A stretch of DNA of 64,000 bases from Alteromonas confluentis (GTDB lineage: Bacteria > Pseudomonadota > Gammaproteobacteria > Enterobacterales > Alteromonadaceae), in contig NZ_MDHN01000013.1 of NCBI RefSeq assembly GCF_001757105.1, forward strand, positions 1-64,000, given 5' to 3'. Shown here piece after piece: positions 1 through 9,963 of the stretch (position 1 is its first letter; each line of letters begins with the position of its first letter). The position numbers and the translations under genes are program-made. The notes beneath the pieces were generated by a model. It had not been told where the DNA came from. It ran no database searches and saw only the letters and a program-made list of their open reading frames with translations.

Positions 1-266
<266 letters not shown>

Positions 267-341
267 AATATATCGAAAAACTTTTATGAATCGTCGGTTG
301 ACACTCTTAACGAGTGCCCACACAGATTGTCTTGTTATACA

Positions 342-354
342 TTTTTAAAGAACA
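342..354 (-). promoter_or_regulatory. boxA-like antitermination element in rRNA leader
   Basis: The minus-strand leader contains TGTTCTTTAAAAA, close to the boxA consensus TGCTCTTTAACAA. It lies between the proximal promoter and the 16S gene, where NusB/S10-dependent antitermination is normally nucleated. Confidence 0.6.
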
Positions 355-420
355 ATGCTAAGTGCTTATATAAAAGCTTTGCTTAGCTGCTTCGAAGCTT
401 TACCCCGAAGCGGGACGCGC

Positions 421-448
421 ATTCTACGCGCTTCGTTTTCAGTGTCAA
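421..448 (-). promoter_or_regulatory. rRNA promoter, proximal (P2-like)
   Basis: On the minus strand, TTGACA (443-448) and TAGAAT (421-426) are separated by 16 bp. A G+C-rich discriminator (GCGCG) follows, as is typical of stringently controlled rRNA promoters. Transcription would start near 414, giving a leader of about 150 nt before the 16S gene. Confidence 0.8.
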
Positions 449-572
449 TCGTTTTTTAAATTTAATTTCAAAACGTTGCTTTTGAAAACCGCTTACTGTA
501 TTTGGCTGAAAGCCTTATCCTGCAAGCACTTCGAGGTGTCTGTCAGTGACGTTCCCCGTCGAAGTGGGGCGC

Positions 573-600
573 ATTATAGGGGGTTCAGTTAATAGATCAA
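573..600 (-). promoter_or_regulatory. rRNA promoter, distal (P1-like)
   Basis: On the minus strand, TTGATC (595-600) is followed after 16 bp by a perfect TATAAT (573-578), then by a GCGCC discriminator. Together with the proximal promoter it forms the usual tandem rRNA promoter pair. The GC-rich discriminator suggests control by ppGpp/DksA, which is known for the family and not shown here. Confidence 0.8.
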
Positions 601-720
601 TGGTTATTTTCAAAAAACTGAAACATTTCGCTCGTTCGCTTAAATCTTGTACTTTCACGCCTATAAAGCGAGCGATCAGAGGCGTATAGTAACCCTATTA
701 TTGTTTAAGAGAGCTTTATA

Positions 721-1254
721 ATGCCTGTCAGAGAATACAATTCTATCTCCCCTTCTGTTGCAGAACGCTGCTATATAGATGAATCGAGTGTATTGGTTGG
801 CGAGATAACTATCGGTGCGGATTCCAGTGTCTGGCCCCTTGTTGCAGCCCGTGGTGATGTTAACTACATAAAAGTAGGTGCCAGAACGAATATTCAGGAT
901 GGTTCTGTTCTTCATGTTACCCGCAAGTCATCCGGCAACCCTGACGGTAATCCGCTGATCATTGGTGATGATGTCACTATTGGGCATAAATGCATGCTAC
1001 ATGGCTGTACCCTGGGTAACCGCATCCTTGTGGGTATGGGCGCGATAGTAATGGACGGTGCTGTTGTAGAAGATGATGTTTTTATCGGCGCTGGCACATT
1101 AGTGCCTCCCAACAAGCGACTTGAGAGTGGCTATTTATATGTAGGCAACCCAATGATGAAGAAACGCCCGCTCAAAGAAAGTGAACAAGCGTTCCTCAAA
1201 ATATCAGCGGATAACTATGTGCGCCTTAAAGATGAGTATTTGGCGCAGATCTGA
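721..1254 (+). CDS. yrdA: gamma-carbonic anhydrase family hexapeptide protein YrdA
   Basis: A 177-residue left-handed beta-helix protein of the gamma-carbonic anhydrase family. Hexapeptide repeats (for example IGDDVTIGH and VGMGAIVMDG) run from about residue 20 to 140. The three metal-ligand histidines expected for the family are visible at about 65, 89 and 94. An Arg-Gly-Asp (RGD) near residue 45 also matches the family. The start ATG follows a GAGAG ribosome-binding site. Carbonic anhydrase activity is often low or absent in YrdA homologues, so the true substrate is uncertain. Next to aroE and the rRNA operon it keeps the neighbourhood seen in E. coli. Confidence 0.93.
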   Translation: MPVREYNSISPSVAERCYIDESSVLVGEITIGADSSVWPLVAARGDVNYIKVGARTNIQDGSVLHVTRKSSGNPDGNPLIIGDDVTIGHKCMLHGCTLGNRILVGMGAIVMDGAVVEDDVFIGAGTLVPPNKRLESGYLYVGNPMMKKRPLKESEQAFLKISADNYVRLKDEYLAQI

Positions 1255-1264
1255 GTGTTCGCCG

Positions 1265-2071
1265 TTATGGCCGTAACTTCTGAATGACACCAGCAGTTTC
1301 TGGTGTCTTTCCTGTCCATATTGTGAATGCGGCAGCTGCCTGTTCGACTAGCATGCCGAAACCATCTTTTGTAGAACGTGCCCCCTGCTCCTTCGCATAA
1401 TTCATAAACGAAGTCGCCTTTGCGCTATAAACCATGTCATAAGCCAATTTACATTGTGAGAAAAGGCCATCTGATACCATTGGCAAATCACCGGTTAAAC
1501 TTGCTGAAGTGCAATTGATGATAACATCTGGCAGCTGCTTCTTTGCCTCTTCGATACTCACCGCACAAAATGCGTCATGTTTAATATCGGTGACAATTGA
1601 TTCAGCTTTGGCCAAAGTTCGGTTTGTTATCATTAGCAGTTCAGGTTCTGAGCCGAGTAATGGTTGCACAACTCCACGGGCTGCCCCACCAGCGCCAATT
1701 AACAAAATACGCTTACCTTTTAACTCGGTAGCATTCAGTAAATCCGCCACCAGCCCCATGCCATCGGTTGTATAACCAAATAATGCATTCCCCTCACGAT
1801 GAAGAGTATTTACTGCTTTAGCAGTTTTCGCTTCCGGATTGCAGTTTGCTTCACTTAGCACAAACGCCTTTTCCTTGAAGGGAACCGTAACGTTACAACC
1901 CACCGCCAGTTCATCTGCGAAGAATGCGTTAACAGCTTGCTCAAAGCCATCTACTGGCGCCTCAATTTTGTCATAATGAATATCTTCACCGGTTAATTCT
2001 GCAAACATATGGTGGATAGCCGGTGATAAACTATGAGAAATTGGATTTCCGAATACAGCGAACTTTTTCAT
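1265..2071 (-). CDS. aroE: shikimate dehydrogenase
   Basis: NADP-dependent shikimate dehydrogenase, which reduces 3-dehydroshikimate to shikimate in the aromatic amino acid pathway. The N-terminus reads MKKFAVFGNPISHSLSP, the conserved shikimate-binding start of AroE. The NADP-binding loop GAGGAARG lies near residue 130. The chosen ATG at 2071 gives 268 residues, the usual family length. An open frame extends 18 codons upstream to 2125 but lies outside the conserved domain. The ATG overlaps the start codon of the opposite-strand globin gene in a shared CATG. No strong ribosome-binding site is visible before it. Confidence 0.93.
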   Translation of the reverse strand: MKKFAVFGNPISHSLSPAIHHMFAELTGEDIHYDKIEAPVDGFEQAVNAFFADELAVGCNVTVPFKEKAFVLSEANCNPEAKTAKAVNTLHREGNALFGYTTDGMGLVADLLNATELKGKRILLIGAGGAARGVVQPLLGSEPELLMITNRTLAKAESIVTDIKHDAFCAVSIEEAKKQLPDVIINCTSASLTGDLPMVSDGLFSQCKLAYDMVYSAKATSFMNYAKEQGARSTKDGFGMLVEQAAAAFTIWTGKTPETAGVIQKLRP

Positions 2072-2498
2072 GGGCATTTTTAGCTTGTTAAATAAATCAA
2101 AGAAGAATACAGGAACTCCTGCCACACCTTATGAGGCGATTGGCGGAGAGGAAACAGTCAGATTAATCGCTAACCGATTCTATGACATCATGGAGCAAGA
2201 TCCTATTGCTGAGGAGCTTCTCGCTATCCATCCGCAACCATTGGACAGAATTCGCCATGTATTTTTTCTGTATTTAACAATGTGGCTGGGCGGACCAAAT
2301 GAATTTGAAAAACAGTTTGGCCACCCACGATTGCGCGCGCGTCACCTGGGCTTCCCGGTGACACCAGCCCTTAAACAACAGTGGATGTACTGCATGCGAA
2401 AAGCCATGCTACAAACGGTAGACAATATGGCGATTGCTGAGAAGCTACTCGACGCACTGGATCAGTTAGCTGAGCACATGATTAATCACGAGGAATAA
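2070..2498 (+). CDS. group II truncated haemoglobin (trHbO type)
   Basis: A 142-residue 2/2 globin. After a ~20-residue polar N-terminal extension the protein begins YEAIGG, as group II truncated haemoglobins do. Diagnostic blocks follow: FLYLTMWLGGP, GHPRLRARH (its last residue is the likely proximal haem histidine) and QQWMYCM, whose tryptophan corresponds to the group II G8 position. Members bind oxygen or NO and are proposed to act in redox or NO detoxification. The exact role here is unknown. The gene runs head-to-head with aroE, and the two start codons overlap by two bases. No clear Shine-Dalgarno sequence precedes the ATG; a TTG at 2085 is an alternative start. Confidence 0.88.
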   Translation: MGIFSLLNKSKKNTGTPATPYEAIGGEETVRLIANRFYDIMEQDPIAEELLAIHPQPLDRIRHVFFLYLTMWLGGPNEFEKQFGHPRLRARHLGFPVTPALKQQWMYCMRKAMLQTVDNMAIAEKLLDALDQLAEHMINHEE

Positions 2499-2520
2499 AA
2501 AACCCTCCAATTCAGGAGGG
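2497..2520 (-). terminator. terminator after ompW
   Basis: The 6-bp GC-rich stem CCCTCC/GGAGGG (2503-2508 and 2515-2520) has a six-base loop. Read on the minus strand it is followed by six T residues (2502-2497), so it best terminates leftward ompW transcription. It lies just after the convergent globin stop codon. Confidence 0.7.
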
Positions 2521-2564
2521 CAAATGGCAAGTGCGAAAAACGCATGGAAAGCAAAAGCGAGTTA

Positions 2565-3242
2565 TTAGAAAACGAAGCCCACTGATACGGTGTAAACCCA
2601 AGGGTCAATGTCAACGTCTACACTGCCAGCAACACTGGCAACAGTAAAGTCGGCAGTTGTGTCGATAGCGATATAGCGGGCAGAGGCATTAATCAGCCAT
2701 TTTTCATCAATTTTATAGTCGAAGCCTACCTGCGCAGACCAACCAAATGAATTGTCGAGATCTAGGTCAGAGAAGGTTTGCTCCTCACGATCGCCTGTAA
2801 AGTCTTCATCATAGATAAACGTGTAGTTTAAACCCGCACCAATGTAAGGAATAAAAGCTGAGTTGGTATCAAAGAAGTAAACAGCACTAATCGTTGGAGG
2901 TAGATGCGTAACTTCAGCAAGTTTACCGTCACCTAAACCTAGAGCATTATCTGCGGTACCTGTCAGTTCAACATCGTGGGTAAACGGAGTTGCAGCCAGA
3001 ATTTCCACGCCCCAGTTTGAATCCAGCATGTAAACCAGGTTTAAACCAAGCTGAGTATCGTTATCGACACCAACCCCCATACCAACATTGCCGCCCAGCG
3101 CGTTTACGTTAACATTGCTAGAATCGTCATTTGGCGCAACCGTAGTTACACCCGCACGAATAATGATGTCACCGGCTTCATAAGCCATGGCTGGAGCAGT
3201 AAGAGCAGTCAGAATAAGTGCTGCAAGGGTAGTTCTTTTCAT
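2565..3242 (-). CDS. ompW: outer membrane protein, OmpW family
   Basis: A 225-residue OmpW-family eight-stranded beta-barrel. The chosen ATG at 3242 gives a clear signal peptide (MKRTTLAALILTALTAPAMA) and has a GAGAG ribosome-binding site. The longer upstream frame to 3371 lacks both. The mature protein starts with the typical OmpW block (AGDIIIRAGVTTVAPNDDS), and the last residue is phenylalanine, as expected for BAM-assembled barrels. OmpW proteins form a hydrophobic channel for small molecules and respond to oxygen and osmotic state. Two FNR-like boxes lie upstream. Confidence 0.93.
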   Translation of the reverse strand: MKRTTLAALILTALTAPAMAYEAGDIIIRAGVTTVAPNDDSSNVNVNALGGNVGMGVGVDNDTQLGLNLVYMLDSNWGVEILAATPFTHDVELTGTADNALGLGDGKLAEVTHLPPTISAVYFFDTNSAFIPYIGAGLNYTFIYDEDFTGDREEQTFSDLDLDNSFGWSAQVGFDYKIDEKWLINASARYIAIDTTADFTVASVAGSVDVDIDPWVYTVSVGFVF

Positions 3243-3302
3243 GATTTTCTCTCGTGTATTAACGTTGATGTGCGTACTGTACGCCTCGGGAAAATCAGAA
3301 TG

Positions 3303-3316
3303 TTGTTCTAGATCAA
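3303..3316. promoter_or_regulatory. FNR/Anr-like box, proximal to ompW
   Basis: TTGTTCTAGATCAA matches the FNR consensus TTGAT-N4-ATCAA with one mismatch. Its centre is about 67 bp upstream of the ompW ATG. Confidence 0.5.
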
Positions 3317-3351
3317 CAGAAAAAATCTGTTTGAGAATGAGCCCGTTGAGG

Positions 3352-3365
3352 TTGATCTGAATCAA
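3352..3365. promoter_or_regulatory. perfect FNR/Anr box upstream of ompW
   Basis: TTGATCTGAATCAA is an exact match to TTGAT-N4-ATCAA, in the hemF-ompW intergenic region. Its centre is about 116 bp upstream of the ompW ATG. E. coli ompW is known to be FNR-regulated, which supports a functional site. Confidence 0.7.
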
Positions 3366-3429
3366 CATCAACGAGTCATAGTGCTTTTAAAGAGAAAGCG
3401 AATTCACTGAGAACCAGTGGAGTGAATCA

Positions 3430-4909
<1,480 letters not shown>

Positions 4910-4913
<4 letters not shown>

Positions 4914-5464
4914 TCTTTGGACTCAGCCTGATAGTCACATAATGGTTGAGGGCAGCAGAGTGTTCCTTTCTTATCGATAAGCAATTCCCATCCACATTCT
5001 GGGCAGCTACCCGACACAGGCGGGAAATTTACCACATATCGACATTTTGGATAATGATTACAGGCGTAAAACCGTTTCCCATATTTATTTGTGCGTTCGA
5101 TGATATGCCCGGTTTTGCATTGTGGACATAAAACCTGTGTATCTTCCTGTTGCTTGATCGGCTCGATATGATGACACTCAGGGAAATTGGTGCAGCCGAT
5201 AAACATACCATATCGCCCTTTCTTAATAGCCATCACATTTCCACATTCTGGACAGGACGAGCCGGCAATTTCTTTTAGCGTGGTAGTTTGCTGATCGTGT
5301 AGAGGTTTACTGAAATGGCAATCAGGATAGGCAGTACAGCCAAGAAACGGGCCGTTTTTGCTGTTGCGAAGTTGCAAACGACTGCCACATTCCGGGCAGT
5401 CGCCAAAGGCGTGCTCAAGCGCATGCTCGTGAGCACTAAAAAGGGAATGATCAATTTTTGACAT
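4910..5464 (-). CDS. topoisomerase I-type C4 zinc-finger protein (YrdD-like)
   Basis: A 184-residue protein built of C4 zinc ribbons like those at the C-terminus of DNA topoisomerase I, with no topoisomerase catalytic domain. Repeated CPECG...GCTAYPDC and CPECG...GCTNFPEC units, then CPQCKTG...CNHYPKC and a final CPECG...CPQPLC, give four putative zinc modules. Homologues (YrdD) are short DNA- or RNA-binding proteins of unknown role. It overlaps tsaC by four bases and sits 24 bp downstream of smg, so the same operon probably runs from dprA to hemF. Confidence 0.9.
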
Positions 5465-5488
5465 AAAGAATGTCGGAAACGCTCCTAC

Positions 5489-5965
5489 TTAATGTAGCGT
5501 ACCGTCTGATTCCTCAAACAAAAGATCTTCCATTTGGGCGTACGCATTTTCTTTTCCGGGTACATTGAATAACACCATCAATACTACCCACTTAAGATCT
5601 TCAAGGCAGAATTCAGGAGAATCGATTTCCATTACTCTGTCTATCACCATCTCACGCGTTGACGCGTCAAGCACACCAACCTGCTCTAAAAACAGCAGGA
5701 AGCCCTGACACTCAACATCAAGACGCATTTGTTCTTCTTGCGTATAAATGCGGCTCACGCCAGATGAGATCCCTTTGCAAAAATACGGTTTGATATCCGT
5801 TTCTTGCAATGCGGCGAGTTTTTCTAACCAGGCCAACGCTTTGTAGATCTCATCGTGATGAAAACCAGCGCGTATTAACTCATCTGTCAGTTCGTCCTGA
5901 TCGACGCGGATTTCCGTTTCGCTATGAATGAAATTCTCAAACAGATACATGAGGATGTCGAACAT
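5489..5965 (-). CDS. smg: Smg/DUF494 family protein
   Basis: A 158-residue protein of the Smg (DUF494) family, recognised by the N-terminus [16 protein letters not shown] and the C-terminal block [17 protein letters not shown]. It is fully helical in appearance and has no catalytic motif. Its function is unknown; it is a conserved companion of dprA in gammaproteobacteria. It starts three bases after the dprA stop codon, so the two are surely co-transcribed. Confidence 0.93.
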   Translation of the reverse strand: MFDILMYLFENFIHSETEIRVDQDELTDELIRAGFHHDEIYKALAWLEKLAALQETDIKPYFCKGISSGVSRIYTQEEQMRLDVECQGFLLFLEQVGVLDASTREMVIDRVMEIDSPEFCLEDLKWVVLMVLFNVPGKENAYAQMEDLLFEESDGTLH

Positions 5966-5968
5966 GGT

Positions 5969-7099
5969 TTATTTCCCCCTCAATTTGACATAACCACCAG
6001 GAACAGCGGCTACGAGACCACGCAGCTCATATTCTAATAATGTTGCCATAACTACTGATATAGGCAGAGCGCTACGTTCGGCTATGATGTCAACGCCAGT
6101 TACATCTAACTCCACACTATCTAATAATTTATCGGTTGCCAAGTTTTGTTCTTTACTTTTTTGCTGCGATGTTTCGGGCAGACCATGCGCAGTACTGACT
6201 TGCGGACTCAATTCTTCAATAATGTGTTCAGCCGATATTACCAGTTTAGCACCTTGCTGAATAAGTGCATGACACCCACTTGTTTGCGAGTTGCTGATAT
6301 TACCTGGCACTGCGAACACATCACGCCCCATATTTGCGGCCAAATTCGCCGTTATCAAGGTGCCACTTTTCAACGACGCTTCTACAACCAATGTTCCAGC
6401 TGCAACAGACGCGATCAGGCGGTTTCGCTGAGGGAAATGAAATCGTTTCGCCGGTGTACCGGGGAAAAACTCAGAGGCAATCAGACCTCCCCCTTCGACA
6501 ATGTGCCTGGCAAGACTATGGTTGCGCCGTGGATAGATGATGTCAGCACCTGTCCCCAAAAAGGCGATAGTTCTGCCTTCAAATGACATTGCCCCCTTAT
6601 GCGCCGCACTGTCGATACCGGTGGCCAAGCCACTGGTGATAGTGATACCAGCCTGCGCTAGCTGTGTAGCAAACATCTCAGCGTGCTGTAGTCCAGAGAA
6701 CGTTGCTCGTCGGCTGCCAACAATGGCAATTTGTGTATCAGATAATCTTGATACGTTGCCAACGGCAAAAAGTACCAACGGGGGCGATGACAACAACGAG
6801 AATCCGGTTGGCCAGTGCGCATGCTCACAGGTAAGAATATGATGCTGTTCACTTTGCTCAAGCCAGTTAATAGCCTGATTTACCGCCGTTATATCGATAT
6901 GTTGACGTAGGGTAGCCAATGCCGTTCTGACTGGCTCAGAAATAACGTCAGACGATAACACTTGCTGATTAAACATGATGTCCTCTGCGCTAAGTGAGTA
7001 TGCAGAGAGCATGCGGTGCCACTTTTGCGGTGACATTTTAGGAACGGTGGCCATGGCAAGCCAAGCGGTGAGAGATGAATAATGGGAGGAAAAGTGCAT
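5969..7099 (-). CDS. dprA: DNA-processing protein DprA
   Basis: A 376-residue DprA/Smf protein that loads RecA on incoming single-stranded DNA during natural transformation. The Rossmann-like core is visible from about residue 105 to 320: VGSRRATFSGLQHA, SGLATGIDSAAHKGA, FLGTGADIIYPRRN, RNRLIASVAAGTLVVEA and KSGTLITANLAANMGRDVFAVPG. A C-terminal winged-helix-like DML1 domain follows. The ATG at 7099 has an AAGGAG ribosome-binding site seven bases upstream. Both the site and the ATG are enclosed in a perfect inverted repeat (see separate entry). Presence of DprA alone does not prove competence. Confidence 0.95.
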   Translation of the reverse strand: MHFSSHYSSLTAWLAMATVPKMSPQKWHRMLSAYSLSAEDIMFNQQVLSSDVISEPVRTALATLRQHIDITAVNQAINWLEQSEQHHILTCEHAHWPTGFSLLSSPPLVLFAVGNVSRLSDTQIAIVGSRRATFSGLQHAEMFATQLAQAGITITSGLATGIDSAAHKGAMSFEGRTIAFLGTGADIIYPRRNHSLARHIVEGGGLIASEFFPGTPAKRFHFPQRNRLIASVAAGTLVVEASLKSGTLITANLAANMGRDVFAVPGNISNSQTSGCHALIQQGAKLVISAEHIIEELSPQVSTAHGLPETSQQKSKEQNLATDKLLDSVELDVTGVDIIAERSALPISVVMATLLEYELRGLVAAVPGGYVKLRGK

Positions 7100-7124
7100 G
7101 CCGTAACTCCTTGGTTACGGCATG
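7097..7124 (-). promoter_or_regulatory. hairpin sequestering the dprA ribosome-binding site
   Basis: A perfect 11-bp inverted repeat (CATGCCGTAAC ... GTTACGGCATG) with a six-base loop lies between the LysM gene stop and dprA. On the mRNA the loop carries CAAGGA, most of the Shine-Dalgarno sequence, and the 3' arm contains the dprA ATG. Folding would hide translation initiation. There is no T-run after it, so a simple terminator is less likely. Confidence 0.65.
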
Positions 7125-7133
7125 GCTATTTAG

Positions 7134-8219
7134 TTAAGGGTTGGCGACAATCGCGCCGGTTTTCACCAACTCCCTTGCGCGGGTAATAATACCGTAACTC
7201 GCTTTTTCAAAGGTTTTGAAGATAACAATTTCGCCAATTTTTATGCCTGGCTGATGTACCGTACTACCATCGTTGAACACGCTGTAAAGCGCATTATTTT
7301 CGCCGGCATATTTAGGGGCTTCACCATCAATGATGTCTGGCCCTTGTGCATAAAGTCCCATAACCGTGCCAGGCTGAACCTGTTCTGCGCCTAAATCGAC
7401 GATGACTACATCATCTTTGCCAAGCAATTCATGCTGATGCAGGTTGCCCACCACGAATCCTCGCTGTTCAGGCTTCGCAGCCTGCAGCATAAGATCTTGT
7501 TTACCGGTGAACTCGCCATCGTATAGGCGGTCACCGCGGCGGGCTTCAAAATTAGATTTAGACACCTTAACGAGCCATTGAAACGGTACCGTGTCGTCAA
7601 TCATATCGGCATCGGCGACGTGATAAACCTGGATGCCGAGGATATCGCCATTCAGGTTTTCAATAGTAGATTGTCTTCTTAGCACGCGATACTGATCGGA
7701 AGATCGGCCGTAGCTGCGACTAATCACGATATCATCTGTCACAAAGCGGATATCACCCGTTTGGTTTCCTAAAATGTGAGGCAGCTTTTCGTACACCTCT
7801 TCATCCAGTAACTCGTTCTGATTGATGTAAGGCGCAATCGCGGTCCAGGGCAACATGCCGATGGGATCTGGTTTATTCTGCTTTCTCAGTGATGGCCCGA
7901 GGGTTAAATGTTTCTTCTCCCGCTGCACAACAAGTACAGGCTGCCCGTCAACAATTCGGATAACCAGCACGTCGCCGGGGTAAATAAGGTGAGGGTTTAT
8001 GATTTGCGTGTTATTACGCCATAACTCTGGCCACAGCCAAGGCTTATCCAGAAAGAGACTCGCAATGTCCCACAACGTATCGTGACGTTTTACGGTATAC
8101 GTTTGTGGCGCGCCCTCTTTTAACGTTACCGCCTGAGCCAGCCCCGACAAACAACCGATAAGCATACCTAGCAAGACTGCGGCAGTGGTTAAACGCTTCT
8201 TTATGAATCCTGTTTTCAT
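7134..8219 (-). CDS. secreted LysM-domain protein
   Basis: From the ATG at 8219 the protein has 361 residues, starting with a signal peptide (MKTGFIKKRLTTAAVLLGML, cleavage probably after GLAQA). A single LysM domain follows at about residues 40-90 (YTVKRHDTLWDIASLFL, NPHLIYPGDVLVI). LysM domains bind peptidoglycan; the remaining ~270 residues show no motif I can name. Homologues sit upstream of dprA and divergent to def in many gammaproteobacteria. Alternative starts at 8255 (ATG) or a GTG near 8234 are possible because an AGGAG lies between them, but both would add residues before the signal peptide. Confidence 0.85.
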   Translation of the reverse strand: MKTGFIKKRLTTAAVLLGMLIGCLSGLAQAVTLKEGAPQTYTVKRHDTLWDIASLFLDKPWLWPELWRNNTQIINPHLIYPGDVLVIRIVDGQPVLVVQREKKHLTLGPSLRKQNKPDPIGMLPWTAIAPYINQNELLDEEVYEKLPHILGNQTGDIRFVTDDIVISRSYGRSSDQYRVLRRQSTIENLNGDILGIQVYHVADADMIDDTVPFQWLVKVSKSNFEARRGDRLYDGEFTGKQDLMLQAAKPEQRGFVVGNLHQHELLGKDDVVIVDLGAEQVQPGTVMGLYAQGPDIIDGEAPKYAGENNALYSVFNDGSTVHQPGIKIGEIVIFKTFEKASYGIITRARELVKTGAIVANP

Positions 8220-8485
8220 GCTGGCACCAGCCACTCCTGTTGAAATTTTCGTCATTGCCTCTATATCGGCGGTGTAACGTATTTTTACAGTCCGAAACGC
8301 CTTATTACTTAGCTTAGATTGAAGCAGGCCTCTAGGACTAAAGCATAGCGCCAATGCATCAGGAAACAAAAAAATGCACGGCTGAACCCGTTATACGATA
8401 GAATAGTAACTTAAACGAATGTGTAAATAGCGCTGGCTATTGGATCGTATATAAATTCATACACGCAAGCGAAGTAGAACGACAG

Positions 8486-8998
8486 ATGGCAATATTAGAC
8501 GTTTTAAGTTTTCCCGACGAACGGTTACGCACTGTAGCGAAGCCGGTAGAGTCAGTTAATGATGAAATCAAACAACTTGTTTCGGACATGTTCGAAACCA
8601 TGCGCGACGAAAAAGGCATTGGCCTGGCAGCAACGCAGGTAGATCGTCATGTTCAGGTGGTGGTGATGGATGTGTCTGAAGATCAGGACACGCCTCGGGT
8701 TTTCATTAATCCGGTTATCACCGAAAAAGACGGTTCCACGATCAGTGAAGAAGGCTGCTTATCGGTACCGGGCAATTACGCCAAGGTGGATCGCGCCGAG
8801 CGTGTTACCGTTAAGGCCCTCGATGCCGACGGCAAAGAATTTGAACTTGAAGCTGATGGCCTGTTGGCTATTTGTATTCAGCACGAACTCGATCACCTGA
8901 AAGGTAAGCTGTTTATTGATTACCTCTCTCCACTCAAGCGTCAGCGTATTCGTAAAAAGCTTGAGAAAGAAGCCCGACTGGCTGCGAAAGAAGCATAA
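8486..8998 (+). CDS. def: peptide deformylase
   Basis: A 170-residue type I peptide deformylase that removes the formyl group from nascent proteins. All three signature motifs are present: GIGLAATQV (about residues 44-52), EEGCLSVP with the metal-binding cysteine, and QHELDHLKG with the two metal-binding histidines and catalytic glutamate. It is the first gene of def-fmt-rsmB-trkA, the classic order in gammaproteobacteria, and is separated from fmt by eight bases. Confidence 0.98.
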   Translation: MAILDVLSFPDERLRTVAKPVESVNDEIKQLVSDMFETMRDEKGIGLAATQVDRHVQVVVMDVSEDQDTPRVFINPVITEKDGSTISEEGCLSVPGNYAKVDRAERVTVKALDADGKEFELEADGLLAICIQHELDHLKGKLFIDYLSPLKRQRIRKKLEKEARLAAKEA

Positions 8999-9006
8999 GG
9001 TACGCT

Positions 9007-9960
9007 GTGACTTCACCATTACGAATTATCTTTGCAGGTACGCCTGAATTTGCTGCCGATCACTTACGTGCTTTGTTAAAAACAGAGCACGAAGTTATTG
9101 CCGCCTATACGCAACCCGACCGCCCGGCGGGACGTGGTAAAAAGCTCACTCCCAGCCCGGTAAAAGTGCTAGCGGAAGAAAGCCAAATTCCGGTTTTTCA
9201 ACCGGCATCGCTTAAGAATGAAGAAGCGCAGGCAGAACTGGCTGCATTGAATGCGGATGTAATGGTAGTTGTGGCGTACGGTTTACTGCTACCTAAAGCG
9301 GTTCTTGATATGCCGCGCCATGGTTGCATTAACGTTCACGGTTCTATTTTGCCCAAATGGCGAGGTGCTGCACCTATCCAACGTTCTATCTGGGCAGGCG
9401 ATGACGAAGCTGGCGTTACCATCATGCAAATGGATGTGGGTTTGGATACCGGCGATATGCTGCATATTGCTAAGCTCCCGATTGAAGCTTCAGACACCAG
9501 TGCCACTTTGTACAATAAATTGGCGGAGTTGGGTCCTGTTGCATTGGTAGACGTACTTAGTGATCTTGAGCGCTATCTTGGCGCTACAGAAAAGCAAAAT
9601 GACGACGAAGCCACCCATGCTAAGAAACTAAGCAAAGAAGAAGCGCTTATTGACTGGCAGGCAACGGCGGAACAGATTGAGCGTAATATTCGTGCGTTTA
9701 ATCCCTGGCCAGTTGCATGGATGCAGTTAGGAAACGACAACGTGAAGGTATGGTCTGCATCGGTTAGCGAAGCAACGTCAACACAAACGCCTGGCACCGT
9801 AGTCAAAGCGGATAAGCACGGTATTGTGGTTGCCACCGGCAGTAAAGATCTGCAAATCACTCAATTACAAATTCCGGGTAAAAAAGCCCTACCGGCGGCA
9901 GATGTTCTTAATGCTCGCCCTCAGTGGTTCGAAACCGGCAAGCCCATCGGCGGCAATTAA
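9007..9960 (+). CDS. fmt: methionyl-tRNA formyltransferase
   Basis: A 317-residue enzyme that formylates initiator Met-tRNA using 10-formyl-THF. The start is GTG. Visible are the N-terminal Rossmann block ([20 protein letters not shown]), the formyl-transfer motif ([18 protein letters not shown] with the catalytic Asn-x-His just before it), and [11 protein letters not shown] carrying the catalytic aspartate. A C-terminal OB-type domain begins near residue 210. It is coupled to def upstream and rsmB downstream (three-base gap). Confidence 0.97.
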   Translation: MTSPLRIIFAGTPEFAADHLRALLKTEHEVIAAYTQPDRPAGRGKKLTPSPVKVLAEESQIPVFQPASLKNEEAQAELAALNADVMVVVAYGLLLPKAVLDMPRHGCINVHGSILPKWRGAAPIQRSIWAGDDEAGVTIMQMDVGLDTGDMLHIAKLPIEASDTSATLYNKLAELGPVALVDVLSDLERYLGATEKQNDDEATHAKKLSKEEALIDWQATAEQIERNIRAFNPWPVAWMQLGNDNVKVWSASVSEATSTQTPGTVVKADKHGIVVATGSKDLQITQLQIPGKKALPAADVLNARPQWFETGKPIGGN

Positions 9961-9963
9961 GTT

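Noticed and set aside
3400..3427. ATTCACT/AGTGAAT inverted repeat after hemF
   Set aside because: The stem is short, the loop long and no T-run follows; not called a terminator.
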